Notes under the pieces: model-generated
Databases searched by the model: none
Seen by the model: only the letters and a program-made list of their open reading frames with translations
Told to the model about the DNA's origin: nothing
In this document: one piece after another, positions 57,033-64,000 of the stretch
Numbering within the stretch: the first letter of the stretch is position 1
How the letters are laid out: every line of letters starts with the position of its first letter
Assembly: GCF_022370835.2 (NCBI RefSeq)
Contig: NZ_CP092365.1
Location: forward strand, 1,860,001-1,924,000
Source of the DNA: Mycolicibacillus parakoreensis
Lineage (GTDB): Bacteria; Actinomycetota; Actinomycetes; Mycobacteriales; Mycobacteriaceae
Direction: 5' to 3'
DNA length: 64,000 nucleotides
Translations under genes and position numbers: made by a program

Positions 57033-58806
57033 CCGCCGGCCCGATCCGCTGCGCAGCGCACTCGGGTTACTGCGTCCGCGGCTGGCCCGGCTGGCGCTGG
57101 CGACCCTGCTGGGGGCCGCGTCGCTGACGGCGGCGCTGGCCCTGGCCGGGGTGTCGGCGTGGCTGATCACCCGGGCCTGGCAGATGCCACCGATCCTGGA
57201 CCTGTCGGTGGCGGTCGTGACCGTACGGGCGTGTGCGATCGCCCGCGGCGTGCTGCACTACTGCGAGCGGCTGGCCAGCCACGACACCGCGCTGCGGGCC
57301 GCGGGTTCGGCTCGGGTGCAGATCTATCGCCGCCTCGCCTACGGGCCCGCCGAGGTCACCACCCGGGTCCCCAGCGGTGCGCTGGTGGCCCGCCTCGGCG
57401 CCGACGTCGACACGCTGGCCGAGGTGCTGGTGCGCGCGGTGCTGCCGATCGCGGTGGGGTTCGTGCTGGCCATCGCCGCGGTCGGTGTCCTCGCCGTCAT
57501 CTCGCTGCCGGCGGCGGGGGTGCTGGCCCTCGGTCTGCTCACCGCCGGAGTGATCGCACCCTGGCTGGCGAGCCGGGCGGCCGGCTCGGCCGAAGAACTC
57601 GCCCGCCGCCACCACGCTGACCGCGATGTCGCGGCGGTGACCGCCCTCGAGCACGCCGCGGAGCTGCGGATCAGCGGACGCCTGCCGGAGTTCATCGCCG
57701 AATCCCAACGCCGCCAACGGTACTGGGGTGCTGCCACCGATGCGGCGGCCGCCCCCGCGGCCTGGGCGGAGGCGATGCCGACCGCGGCCACCGCAGCCAG
57801 CGTGCTGGCGGCGGTGGTGACCGGCATCGCGATCGCTCCCACCGTGGCGCCCACCACCCTGGCGATCTTGATGCTGCTGCCGCTCTCGGCGTTCGAGGCG
57901 ACGACCGCGCTGCCGGCCGCGGCGATCCAACTGACCCGCTCCCGCATCGCCGCACGCCACCTGTTCGCCGTGGCGCCGGAGGCCGCGACGCCGAGGCCGG
58001 CGCCCACCGCCGGGCGCCCGGGTCCGTGTCCACCGGTGGACGTGGCTGCCGAGCAGATCGTCGTCGGACACCGCACCGGGCTGATCGAACCGGTGACCCT
58101 CGATCTTCCGGCCGGGACCCGGCTGGCGGTGACCGGTCCCAGCGGTGCCGGCAAGACCACCCTGCTGATGACCCTGGCCGGGTTGATGGCACCGCATCGC
58201 GGTCATCTGAGCATCGGTGGCACACCCATCGATGAGCTCGCTGAGAGCGAACTCCGATGCCGTATCTTGTTTTTCGCCGAGGATGCGCACCTGTTCGCCA
58301 CCACCCTGCGCGACAATCTGCTGGTCGTCCGCGGCGACGGCACCGATGCGGAGTTACGCGCGGTGCTCGACCGGGTGGGCCTGGGTGACTGGCTGGCCGG
58401 GTTGCCCGCCGGCCTGGACACCGTACTCGACGGCGGTGCCGAGGCGATCTCGGCCGGCCAGCGTCGACGGCTGCTGTTGGCGCGCGCCATGCTGGCCCCC
58501 GCCGGGGTGATCCTGCTCGACGAGCCCACCGAGAACCTCGACGCCGACGACAGCGACCGGTTGCTGACCGACATCCTCGCCCCGGACGGCGGGGTGTTCG
58601 CCCCGGAACAGACGGTGGTGGTCGCCACCCATCACCTGCCCGCCACCGCCGCGGTCCCGCAGTGGCGGATGCAACCGGCGCGGTCAGCGGGCCCGTCGGG
58701 GAAAGTAGCGCACCACGCCCTCCTGTACGACCGTGGCCACGACCTGCCCGGAGCGGTCGAAGAAGTGGCCGGTGCCCAACCCCCGCAAATCGGTGGCCAC
58801 CGGTGA
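57019..58806 (+). CDS. cydC: ABC exporter subunit CydC (cytochrome bd assembly)
   Basis: This 595-residue half-transporter is the partner of CydD. It has six membrane helices and an ATPase domain with Walker A GPSGAGKTT near residue 373, signature ISAGQRRRLLLARAM near 480 and Walker B VILLDEPTENLDADD. ATG 57019 lies inside the end of cydD. The frame runs 123 bp into the convergent thioesterase gene. The last about 41 residues (from ARSAGPSGK on) are therefore encoded opposite conserved tesB codons and are unlikely to be conserved; see findings. Confidence 0.92.
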   Translation: MARSDRRPDPLRSALGLLRPRLARLALATLLGAASLTAALALAGVSAWLITRAWQMPPILDLSVAVVTVRACAIARGVLHYCERLASHDTALRAAGSARVQIYRRLAYGPAEVTTRVPSGALVARLGADVDTLAEVLVRAVLPIAVGFVLAIAAVGVLAVISLPAAGVLALGLLTAGVIAPWLASRAAGSAEELARRHHADRDVAAVTALEHAAELRISGRLPEFIAESQRRQRYWGAATDAAAAPAAWAEAMPTAATAASVLAAVVTGIAIAPTVAPTTLAILMLLPLSAFEATTALPAAAIQLTRSRIAARHLFAVAPEAATPRPAPTAGRPGPCPPVDVAAEQIVVGHRTGLIEPVTLDLPAGTRLAVTGPSGAGKTTLLMTLAGLMAPHRGHLSIGGTPIDELAESELRCRILFFAEDAHLFATTLRDNLLVVRGDGTDAELRAVLDRVGLGDWLAGLPAGLDTVLDGGAEAISAGQRRRLLLARAMLAPAGVILLDEPTENLDADDSDRLLTDILAPDGGVFAPEQTVVVATHHLPATAAVPQWRMQPARSAGPSGKVAHHALLYDRGHDLPGAVEEVAGAQPPQIGGHR

Positions 58807-59553
58807 CGAAGTCGAATACAGCAGCCAGTCATCGAACCGGATCGGACGGTGAAACCACAACGAGTGGTTGGCGCTGGCGGCGAAGATCCGGTCGAAGCCC
58901 CACGACAGCCCGTGGGTGGTGATGATCGAGTCCAGCACCGTGGTGTCCGAGCAGTACACCAGTGCGGCGGTGTGCAGCACCGGGTCGTCGGGCATCGGCC
59001 CGCCCGCCTTGACCCAGACGCGGTTGTGCTCGAGCCGCTCGCCCTTGTCGCGCATGATCCAGGACGGGTCGTTGGTGTAGCGCCATTCGATGGGCCGCAG
59101 CGCCTCGATGAACAGCGGCACCGTTTTCTCATAGCCGGCGAGCAGGTCGGTCACCGGCGGCAGCGTCTCGGGGGCGGGCACCTCGGGCACGGCGATCCCA
59201 TGTTCGAGGCCCGCCCCGCCGGCCAGGTAGCCGATCTGCGTCGACGCCAGCAGTGTGCCGTCCTGGTAGGCGTCGACACGGCGGTTGGCAAAGCGTCGCT
59301 CGTCGCGTAGCCGCACCACCTGGAACTCGATGTCTTTGTCGATGTCGCCGCCGTTGATGAAATACACCGACAGGGCACTGGGCGGCAGAGCGCGATCCAG
59401 GGTGCGGCTGCTGGCCACGTACGACTGGGCCATCATCTGACCGCCGAAGGTGCGGGGCGGGTTCTTGCTCGGGTGGGTGCCGATGAACCGGTCGGTGTCG
59501 ATACGGGAGAGGTCGAGCAGGGTCAGCAGTTCCGCGAAGTCACTGCTGAGCAC
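58684..59553 (-). CDS. tesB: Acyl-CoA thioesterase II (TesB1-like, Rv1618-like)
   Basis: The 289-residue protein is a classical TesB: NPPRTFGGQMMAQSYVA near residue 32 with the FGGQ motif, a substrate-side YFINGGD, and the second hotdog with LDSIITTHGLSWGFDRIFAAS and NHSLWFHRPIRFDDW near residue 230. GTG 59553 overlaps the pyk stop by one base (TAGTG), so it is translated from the pyk mRNA. The 3' 123 bp are overlapped by the cydC frame. It matches the position of Rv1618 next to Rv1617. Confidence 0.93.
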   Translation of the reverse strand: MLSSDFAELLTLLDLSRIDTDRFIGTHPSKNPPRTFGGQMMAQSYVASSRTLDRALPPSALSVYFINGGDIDKDIEFQVVRLRDERRFANRRVDAYQDGTLLASTQIGYLAGGAGLEHGIAVPEVPAPETLPPVTDLLAGYEKTVPLFIEALRPIEWRYTNDPSWIMRDKGERLEHNRVWVKAGGPMPDDPVLHTAALVYCSDTTVLDSIITTHGLSWGFDRIFAASANHSLWFHRPIRFDDWLLYSTSSPVATDLRGLGTGHFFDRSGQVVATVVQEGVVRYFPRRAR

Positions 59554-60971
59554 TAGACATCGTCCTCACCGATGCGGTGCACGTGAATCATGTTGGTGGA
59601 TCCGACCGTGCCCGGTGGGGCGCCGGCCACGACGATGATCAGATCGCCGCGCTGGTAGCGACCCAGCTCCAGCATCGCCTTGTCCACCTCGCGGATCATG
59701 TCGTCGGTCGACCGGCGTTCCGGCACGATGAACGTCTCGGTGCCCCAGGTCATCGCCAGCTGGCTGCGGATCTCCGGCAGCGAGGTGAACGCCAGCAACG
59801 GCAGCGGTGAGTGCAGCCGTGCCAGCCGGCGCACCGTGTCACCGGACTGGGTGAACGCGACCAACGCCTTGGCGTTGAGACGCTCCCCGATGTCGCGTGC
59901 CGCGTAGCAGATGACACCGCGTTTGGTGCGCGGCAGATGCGCCAGCGGTGGCACTGCAGTCGAATCCTCTTCCACCGCACGCAGAATGGAACTCATAGTG
60001 CGCACCGCAGCCAGTGCGTGCTTGCCGACCGCGGTCTCCCCGGAGAGCATCACCGCATCGGTGCCGTCCAGGACCGCATTGGCCACATCGGAGGCCTCGG
60101 CCCGGGTGGGGCGCACGTTCTCGATCATCGATTCCAGCATCTGGGTGGCGACGATCACCGGGCGCGCGTTCTCCCGCGCCGTCTGAATCGCCCGTTTCTG
60201 AACCAGCGGCACCTCTTCGAGCGGCATCTCGACACCGAGGTCACCGCGGGCGACCATCACCGCGTCGAAGGCCAGGACGACGGCCTCCAGATCCTCGATC
60301 GCCTCCGGTTTCTCCAGTTTGGCGATGACCGGGACCCGGCGCCCGACGCGGTCCATCACCGCATGCACCAGTTCGACGTCGGAGGGCGAGCGGACGAACG
60401 ACAACGCCACCATGTCGACACCCAGGTTGAGGGCGAATTCAAGATCCTCGACGTCCTTCTCCGACAGTGCGGGTGCGGAGACGTTCACCCCGGGAAGCGA
60501 GATGCCCTTGTGGTCGCTGACCGGCCCGCCGTCGGTGACCCGGCAGACGACGTCGTTGCCGTCGATCTCCTCGACCACCAGGCCGACGTTGCCGTCGTCG
60601 ACCAGGACGCGGTCACCGGGGACCGCGTCGTTGGCCAGATCGGCGTAGGTGGTGGAGACCCGGTCGTGGGTGCCGGCGCACTCCTCGACGGTGATCCGGA
60701 CGATCTCGCCTGCCGACCAGTAGACCGACCCCGCGGTGAACTTGCCCAGCCGGATCTTGGGGCCCTGCAGATCCGCCAGGACCCCGACAGCACGGCCGGT
60801 GGCGTCCGAGGCGATCCGGACCCGCTCGTAGGCCGTCCTGTGATCGGCGTGCTCACCGTGGCTGAAGTTGAGTCGCGCGACATCCATTCCGGCCTCGACC
60901 AGCGCTTTTACCATCTCGTCGCTGCTTGTGGCTGGACCGAGCGTGCAGACAATCTTTCCGCGTCGTGTCAC
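59553..60971 (-). CDS. pyk: Pyruvate kinase
   Basis: Pyruvate kinase makes ATP and pyruvate from phosphoenolpyruvate. The 472-residue protein begins VTRRGKIVCTLGPATSSDEM and has RLNFSHG near residue 34, VIAKLEKPEAI near 219 with the catalytic lysine, ARGDLGVEMPLEEVPLVQK near 246, and SGETAVGKHALAAV. It ends HRIGEDDV like M. tuberculosis PykA. GTG 60971 is supported by TATGCT (60983 to 60978) exactly 6 nt upstream, giving a leaderless mRNA; the longer open frame to 61409 is the lgt tail in another phase. Confidence 0.97.
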   Translation of the reverse strand: MTRRGKIVCTLGPATSSDEMVKALVEAGMDVARLNFSHGEHADHRTAYERVRIASDATGRAVGVLADLQGPKIRLGKFTAGSVYWSAGEIVRITVEECAGTHDRVSTTYADLANDAVPGDRVLVDDGNVGLVVEEIDGNDVVCRVTDGGPVSDHKGISLPGVNVSAPALSEKDVEDLEFALNLGVDMVALSFVRSPSDVELVHAVMDRVGRRVPVIAKLEKPEAIEDLEAVVLAFDAVMVARGDLGVEMPLEEVPLVQKRAIQTARENARPVIVATQMLESMIENVRPTRAEASDVANAVLDGTDAVMLSGETAVGKHALAAVRTMSSILRAVEEDSTAVPPLAHLPRTKRGVICYAARDIGERLNAKALVAFTQSGDTVRRLARLHSPLPLLAFTSLPEIRSQLAMTWGTETFIVPERRSTDDMIREVDKAMLELGRYQRGDLIIVVAGAPPGTVGSTNMIHVHRIGEDDV

Positions 60972-60977
60972 GACCCC

Positions 60978-60983
60978 AGCATA
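60978..60983 (-). promoter_or_regulatory. -10 box giving a leaderless pyk transcript
   Basis: TATGCT on the minus strand is followed by 6 nt and GTG 60971. It lies in the 55-bp gap after lgt, so pyk-tesB can be transcribed independently of trp-lgt. Confidence 0.55.
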
Positions 60984-61026
60984 GTCGTGGGTGCGGGGAG
61001 GGCGCGCGCCACACCGAACCGGCCTC

Positions 61027-62898
61027 TCACCGCTTTCGTCCTCCGCCTCGTCGTCCTCGGCGATTTCGGCGTCGGCGTCGGGGGCGGGTAGCGGCCCCAC
61101 CGTCGGCGGGGGTCTCGTCTGTGGTCTCGGCACCCGGTTCCTCGTCGGTCTTCGCGGTGGTCGTTTTGTCTTCCGGTGAGGCGTTTTCGTCGTCGGGTTC
61201 GGTGTCGGTCTCCGACTCGTCGGTTGTCGTCTCGTCGGTGGTGTCGGAGTCTGGTTCTTCGGTGTCGGTGTCTTCGGCCTCGTCGTCCTCGGCGGTTTCG
61301 GCGTCGGTGTCGGTGTCGGTGGCAGCGTCGCCGTCGGTGGGGGTCTCGTCTGTGGTCTCGGGGGACGCTTCGCTGTCGGTTTCCTCGGTGGCGGTGAGTT
61401 CGGACTCACTGTCGTCGCTGGGTGTTTCGTCGGCGTCTTCGGTGGTGTCTTCGGTCTCCGCCTGGGTGGACTCGTCGGCCTCCTCGTCGGCGGCTTCTGC
61501 GTCGGTGTCCGTGTCGGTAGCGGCGTCGCGGTCGGCGGAAGCCTCGTCTGTGGTCTCGGCGCCTGGTTCCTCGTCGGTTTCCTCGGCGGTGGTTTCGTCT
61601 TCCGGTGAGGCGTTTTCGTCGTCTTCGTCGTCGGGTTCGGTGTCGGTGTCCGACTCGTCGGTTGTCGTCTCGTCGGTGGTGTCGGAGTCTGGTTCTTCGG
61701 TGTCGATGTCTTCGGCCTCGTCGGCCTCGTCGGTTTCAGTGTCGGTAGCGGTGTCGCCGTCGGTGGGGGTCTCGTCTGTGGTGTCGGCGCCTGGTTCCTC
61801 GTCGGTTTCCTCGGCGGTGGGTTCCTCGGCGGTGGTTTCGTCCTCCGGTGAGGCTTCTTCGTCGTCGCTCTCGGAGTCCGGTTTGTCGGTTGCCGCGCCG
61901 TCGGGCTCGCCGTCGTCGGCGGTGTCTTCGGCCTCCGTTTCGGTCGTCTCGTCGTCTGTGACCCCGGCCGCGCTCGCCCCGGCAGCAGCGGCGGCCACCG
62001 CGGCAGTGCCGTCGTCCTGCTCCTCGTCGTGTCCCCCGCCGAGGGTCATCGGGTCTTCGCGGCCCTTGGTGGCCAGCATCATGTAGACGACCGCGCCGAT
62101 GAACACGAAGGCGGAAGTGAACGAGTTGACCCGGATGTCGGCGATGGGCATCGACGCCGGGTCTGAACGCAACAGCTCGACCCAGAACCGGCCGACACAG
62201 TAGCCGGCGACGTACAGGGCGAACAGGCGACCGTGGCCCAACCGGAAACGACGGTCGACGACGATCAACATCGCGAAAACCGCCAGATTCCACAGCAACT
62301 CGTAGAGGAATGTCGGATGCACCACAGCGCAGACATCGCCGGTGGAGACCCCGTCGAACGGTTGCGCCCCCAGGCAGCCGTGGGGGCCGCGGTTGAAGAT
62401 CTCCAGACCCCACGGCACATTGGTCTCGCGGCCGTACAGCTCCTGGTTGAAGTAGTTGCCGATCCGACCGATCGCCTGCGCCAGAATGATCCCCGGGGCG
62501 ATCGCGTCCCCGAACGCCGGCAACGGGATGTTGCGTCGACGGCAGGCGATCCAGGCGCCCACCCCACCGAGCGCCACCGCACCCCAGATTCCGAGACCAC
62601 CGTCCCAGATTCGCCACATGCCGGCCCAGCCGGGGCCGCCCGGGTCGAGGTAGCTGCGCCAGTCGGTCATCAGGTGATAGATCCGACCGCCCACCAGACC
62701 GAACGGCACCGCCCACAAGGCGATGTCGTAGATGACGCCGCGTTGGCCCCCGCGGGCCACCCACCGTCGATCGCCCAGCCAGAGGGCCACCAGGATGCCC
62801 ACCACGATGCAGAGGGCGTAAGCACGAATGGGAACGGGACCGACGTACCACACTCCGCGTGATGGACTCGGCAGGAAGGTCAGCAGGTCAGTCATCAT
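61027..62898 (-). CDS. lgt: Prolipoprotein diacylglyceryl transferase with a very long acidic repeat tail
   Basis: Lgt attaches diacylglycerol to the lipobox cysteine of prolipoproteins. The first about 280 residues are a complete seven-helix Lgt with the signature GRIGNYFNQELYG near residue 145, VHPTFLYELLWN near 193 and GRFWVELLR. At the position of the E. coli essential His103 the sequence is GGLGIWGAVALG, with Trp instead. From about residue 285 to 604 the protein is an Asp/Glu/Thr/Ser-dominated low-complexity tail with internal duplications, ending in a basic cluster (RPRRRRRNRRGRRGGGRKR). M. tuberculosis Lgt also has a C-terminal extension with a basic end, but it is much shorter (about 468 residues in total). 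The start ATG 62898 overlaps the trpA stop (ATGA). Confidence 0.95.
   Translation of the reverse strand: MMTDLLTFLPSPSRGVWYVGPVPIRAYALCIVVGILVALWLGDRRWVARGGQRGVIYDIALWAVPFGLVGGRIYHLMTDWRSYLDPGGPGWAGMWRIWDGGLGIWGAVALGGVGAWIACRRRNIPLPAFGDAIAPGIILAQAIGRIGNYFNQELYGRETNVPWGLEIFNRGPHGCLGAQPFDGVSTGDVCAVVHPTFLYELLWNLAVFAMLIVVDRRFRLGHGRLFALYVAGYCVGRFWVELLRSDPASMPIADIRVNSFTSAFVFIGAVVYMMLATKGREDPMTLGGGHDEEQDDGTAAVAAAAAGASAAGVTDDETTETEAEDTADDGEPDGAATDKPDSESDDEEASPEDETTAEEPTAEETDEEPGADTTDETPTDGDTATDTETDEADEAEDIDTEEPDSDTTDETTTDESDTDTEPDDEDDENASPEDETTAEETDEEPGAETTDEASADRDAATDTDTDAEAADEEADESTQAETEDTTEDADETPSDDSESELTATEETDSEASPETTDETPTDGDAATDTDTDAETAEDDEAEDTDTEEPDSDTTDETTTDESETDTEPDDENASPEDKTTTAKTDEEPGAETTDETPADGGAATRPRRRRRNRRGRRGGGRKR
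61115..61860. repeat. Imperfect direct repeats in the lgt 3' region
   Basis: Two blocks, 61172-61285 and 61600-61722, are almost identical (about 114 bp, the second with a 9-bp insertion) and lie about 428 bp apart. Flanking sequence is also duplicated: the GTCTGTGGTCTCGG-containing segments at about 61120, 61342, 61545 and 61772. The encoded unit is about 140 residues (DTEEPDSDTTDETTTDES, and then NASPEDETT or its variant NASPEDKTT). Because all indels visible are multiples of 3, the frame is kept. Confidence 0.8.
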
Positions 62899-63692
62899 GG
62901 TGTTGTCGTCCTTTGTCGCACGCCGGCGGCCAACTCGGCCGTCAGCCCGCGCAACGCCGTCACACTGTCGGTGAGCGCCGAGACCAGCGCCGACCCGACG
63001 ATGACCCCGTCGGCGTACGCTCCAATCTCGGTGGCCTGTTGGCGTGACCGCACCCCCAGCCCGACACCGACCGGGATGTCGGAGACTTCACGGACACGGT
63101 GCACCAGCTCCGGTGCCGCCTGCGAGACCGCGTCCCGCGCACCGGTGACCCCCATCGTGGACGCCGCGTAGACGAAACCGCGCGTGGCCTCCACGGTGGT
63201 GGCCAACCGCTGAGGCGTCGACGACGGTGCCACCAGAAAGATCCGGTCCAGCCCGTGTGCATCGGAGGCCGCCAGCCACTCGTCGGCCTCATCGACGATG
63301 AGGTCCGGGGTGATCAACCCGTCACCGCCGGCGGCGGCCAGATCACGGGCGAAGGCGTCGACGCCGTAGCGCAGCACCGGATTCCAGTAGGTCATCACCA
63401 CGACCCGGCCGCCGGCGTTGCTGATCGCCTCCACCGCCGCGAGCGTGTCGCGCACCCGCACGCGGCCGGCCAGCGCAGCCGAGGTGGCCGCGGCGATGGT
63501 CGGACCGTCCATGCCCGGATCGGAATAGGGCACGCCTACTTCGACGATGTCGCATCCGGATTCGATCAGCGCGGTCATCGCGGTGATCGAGGTCGCCACG
63601 TCGGGAAATCCGGTGGGTAGATACCCGATCAACGCCGAGCGGTTCTCCGCGCGGCAGGTTGCGAACAGCCCGGCCAGCCTGCCTTCGGTCAT
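62895..63692 (-). CDS. trpA: Tryptophan synthase alpha chain
   Basis: TrpA cleaves indole-3-glycerol phosphate and channels indole to TrpB. The 265-residue TIM-barrel protein has the catalytic Glu and Asp in [17 protein letters not shown] near residue 50, [13 protein letters not shown] near 105 and the phosphate-binding GVGLGVRS near 214. ATG 63692 overlaps the trpB stop as ATGA, the usual coupling for the alpha2-beta2 complex. The stop overlaps the lgt start. Confidence 0.96.
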   Translation of the reverse strand: MTEGRLAGLFATCRAENRSALIGYLPTGFPDVATSITAMTALIESGCDIVEVGVPYSDPGMDGPTIAAATSAALAGRVRVRDTLAAVEAISNAGGRVVVMTYWNPVLRYGVDAFARDLAAAGGDGLITPDLIVDEADEWLAASDAHGLDRIFLVAPSSTPQRLATTVEATRGFVYAASTMGVTGARDAVSQAAPELVHRVREVSDIPVGVGLGVRSRQQATEIGAYADGVIVGSALVSALTDSVTALRGLTAELAAGVRQRTTTP

Positions 63693-64000
63693 GCCTGCTC
63701 CGCGCCCTCGTCGAGCAGCCCGAACCAGGTCGCCGCGGTCTCCACATCCTTGTCACCGCGGCCGGAGAGATTCACCACGATGATGGAGCCGCGACCCAGC
63801 TCGGTGCCCAGCTGCAGTGCGCCGGCGACCGCGTGCGCCGATTCGATGGCCGGGATGATGCCCTCGGTGCGGCAGAGCAGACGGAACGCGTCCATCGCCT
63901 CGGTGTCGGTGATCGGCCGGTACTCGGCGCGCCCGAGATCGCGCAGCTGAGCGTGTTCGGGTCCGACACCGGGATAGTCCAATCCCGCCGAGATCGAGTG
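63689..64000 (-). CDS. trpB: Tryptophan synthase beta chain, 3' part only
   Basis: The last about 103 codons of TrpB are present, and the frame continues past the window edge. [16 protein letters not shown] at the edge and [14 protein letters not shown] are diagnostic for the beta chain near the PLP and cation sites, and the C-terminal [14 protein letters not shown] is typical. The gene is coupled to trpA by a 4-nt overlap. Confidence 0.95.
   Translation of the reverse strand, partial: HSISAGLDYPGVGPEHAQLRDLGRAEYRPITDTEAMDAFRLLCRTEGIIPAIESAHAVAGALQLGTELGRGSIIVVNLSGRGDKDVETAATWFGLLDEGAEQA

Noticed and set aside
60926..62086. Serine/valine-rich plus-strand frame resembling an adhesin or cell-wall repeat protein
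   Set aside because: It is the antisense reading of the acidic lgt tail (GAC/GAG/ACC codons read backwards as Ser/Val) and has no signal peptide or start context.

Overview
The window is very GC-rich and is a chromosome segment from a mycobacterium (family Mycobacteriaceae). The evidence is near-identical protein motifs and gene order shared with the Mycobacterium tuberculosis stretch that runs from about Rv1612 to Rv1659, read here in the opposite orientation, plus typical features: leaderless transcripts with a TAnnnT -10 box, many GTG/ATGA start-stop overlaps, an MPT63-type antigen, a PdtaR-type REC-ANTAR regulator and a KstR-like operator. No insertion sequence, phage, CRISPR array or rRNA was seen. 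One tRNA gene is present. PE/PPE genes, lysX and the pks cluster found in the corresponding M. tuberculosis interval (recalled from memory) are absent, so the organism is likely a non-tuberculosis species.

Layout. 1-5.8 kb: the 5' part of an Rv1683-like hydrolase/acyl-CoA-synthetase fusion, divergent from a TesB-like thioesterase coupled to an ABC-F ATPase, then an MPT63-like secreted protein. 5.9-14.3 kb: the complete arginine operon argC-J-B-D-F-R-G-H (minus strand), most joints overlapping by 4 nt, with a candidate ARG box in front of argC. 14.3-20.1 kb: pheST, a class III cyclase and a divergent DUF2236 oxygenase-like gene. 20.1-22.4 kb: infC-rpmI-rplT-tsnR, with an ATC-started infC and a long structured leader containing an intrinsic terminator. 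22.4-32 kb: two small conserved genes, uvrA, a metallo-beta-lactamase, a lipoprotein, a universal stress protein, an MFS exporter and uvrB. 32-41.3 kb: DUF402 and secreted proteins, coaE (with GrpB domain), rpsA, polA, a KstR-type DUF35/thiolase pair, DUF167 and pdtaR. 41.3-49.5 kb: an odd tRNA-Leu(CAA), a fused MaoC dehydratase, an MDMPI-type protein, a membrane adenylate cyclase (Rv1625c type), a DUF2339 membrane protein, a two-component system and an esterase. 49.5-52.8 kb: a polar amino-acid ABC transporter and a DUF308 membrane protein. 52.8-58.8 kb: cydABDC for cytochrome bd. 58.7-64 kb: tesB, pyk, lgt with an extraordinary acidic tail, trpA and the 3' part of trpB.

The genes are mostly core metabolism: arginine and tryptophan synthesis, translation, nucleotide excision repair, replication, CoA synthesis, glycolysis, lipoprotein maturation and bd-type respiration. 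The unusual elements are mainly regulatory and structural: the infC leader attenuator and ATC start, a 16-bp palindrome at the start of the MPT63-like transcript, a strong hairpin between uvrB and a DUF402 gene, a class-I-shaped tRNA-Leu(CAA), and the repeat-expanded acidic tail of Lgt. I did not see a defence system, biosynthetic cluster or clearly new multi-gene system.
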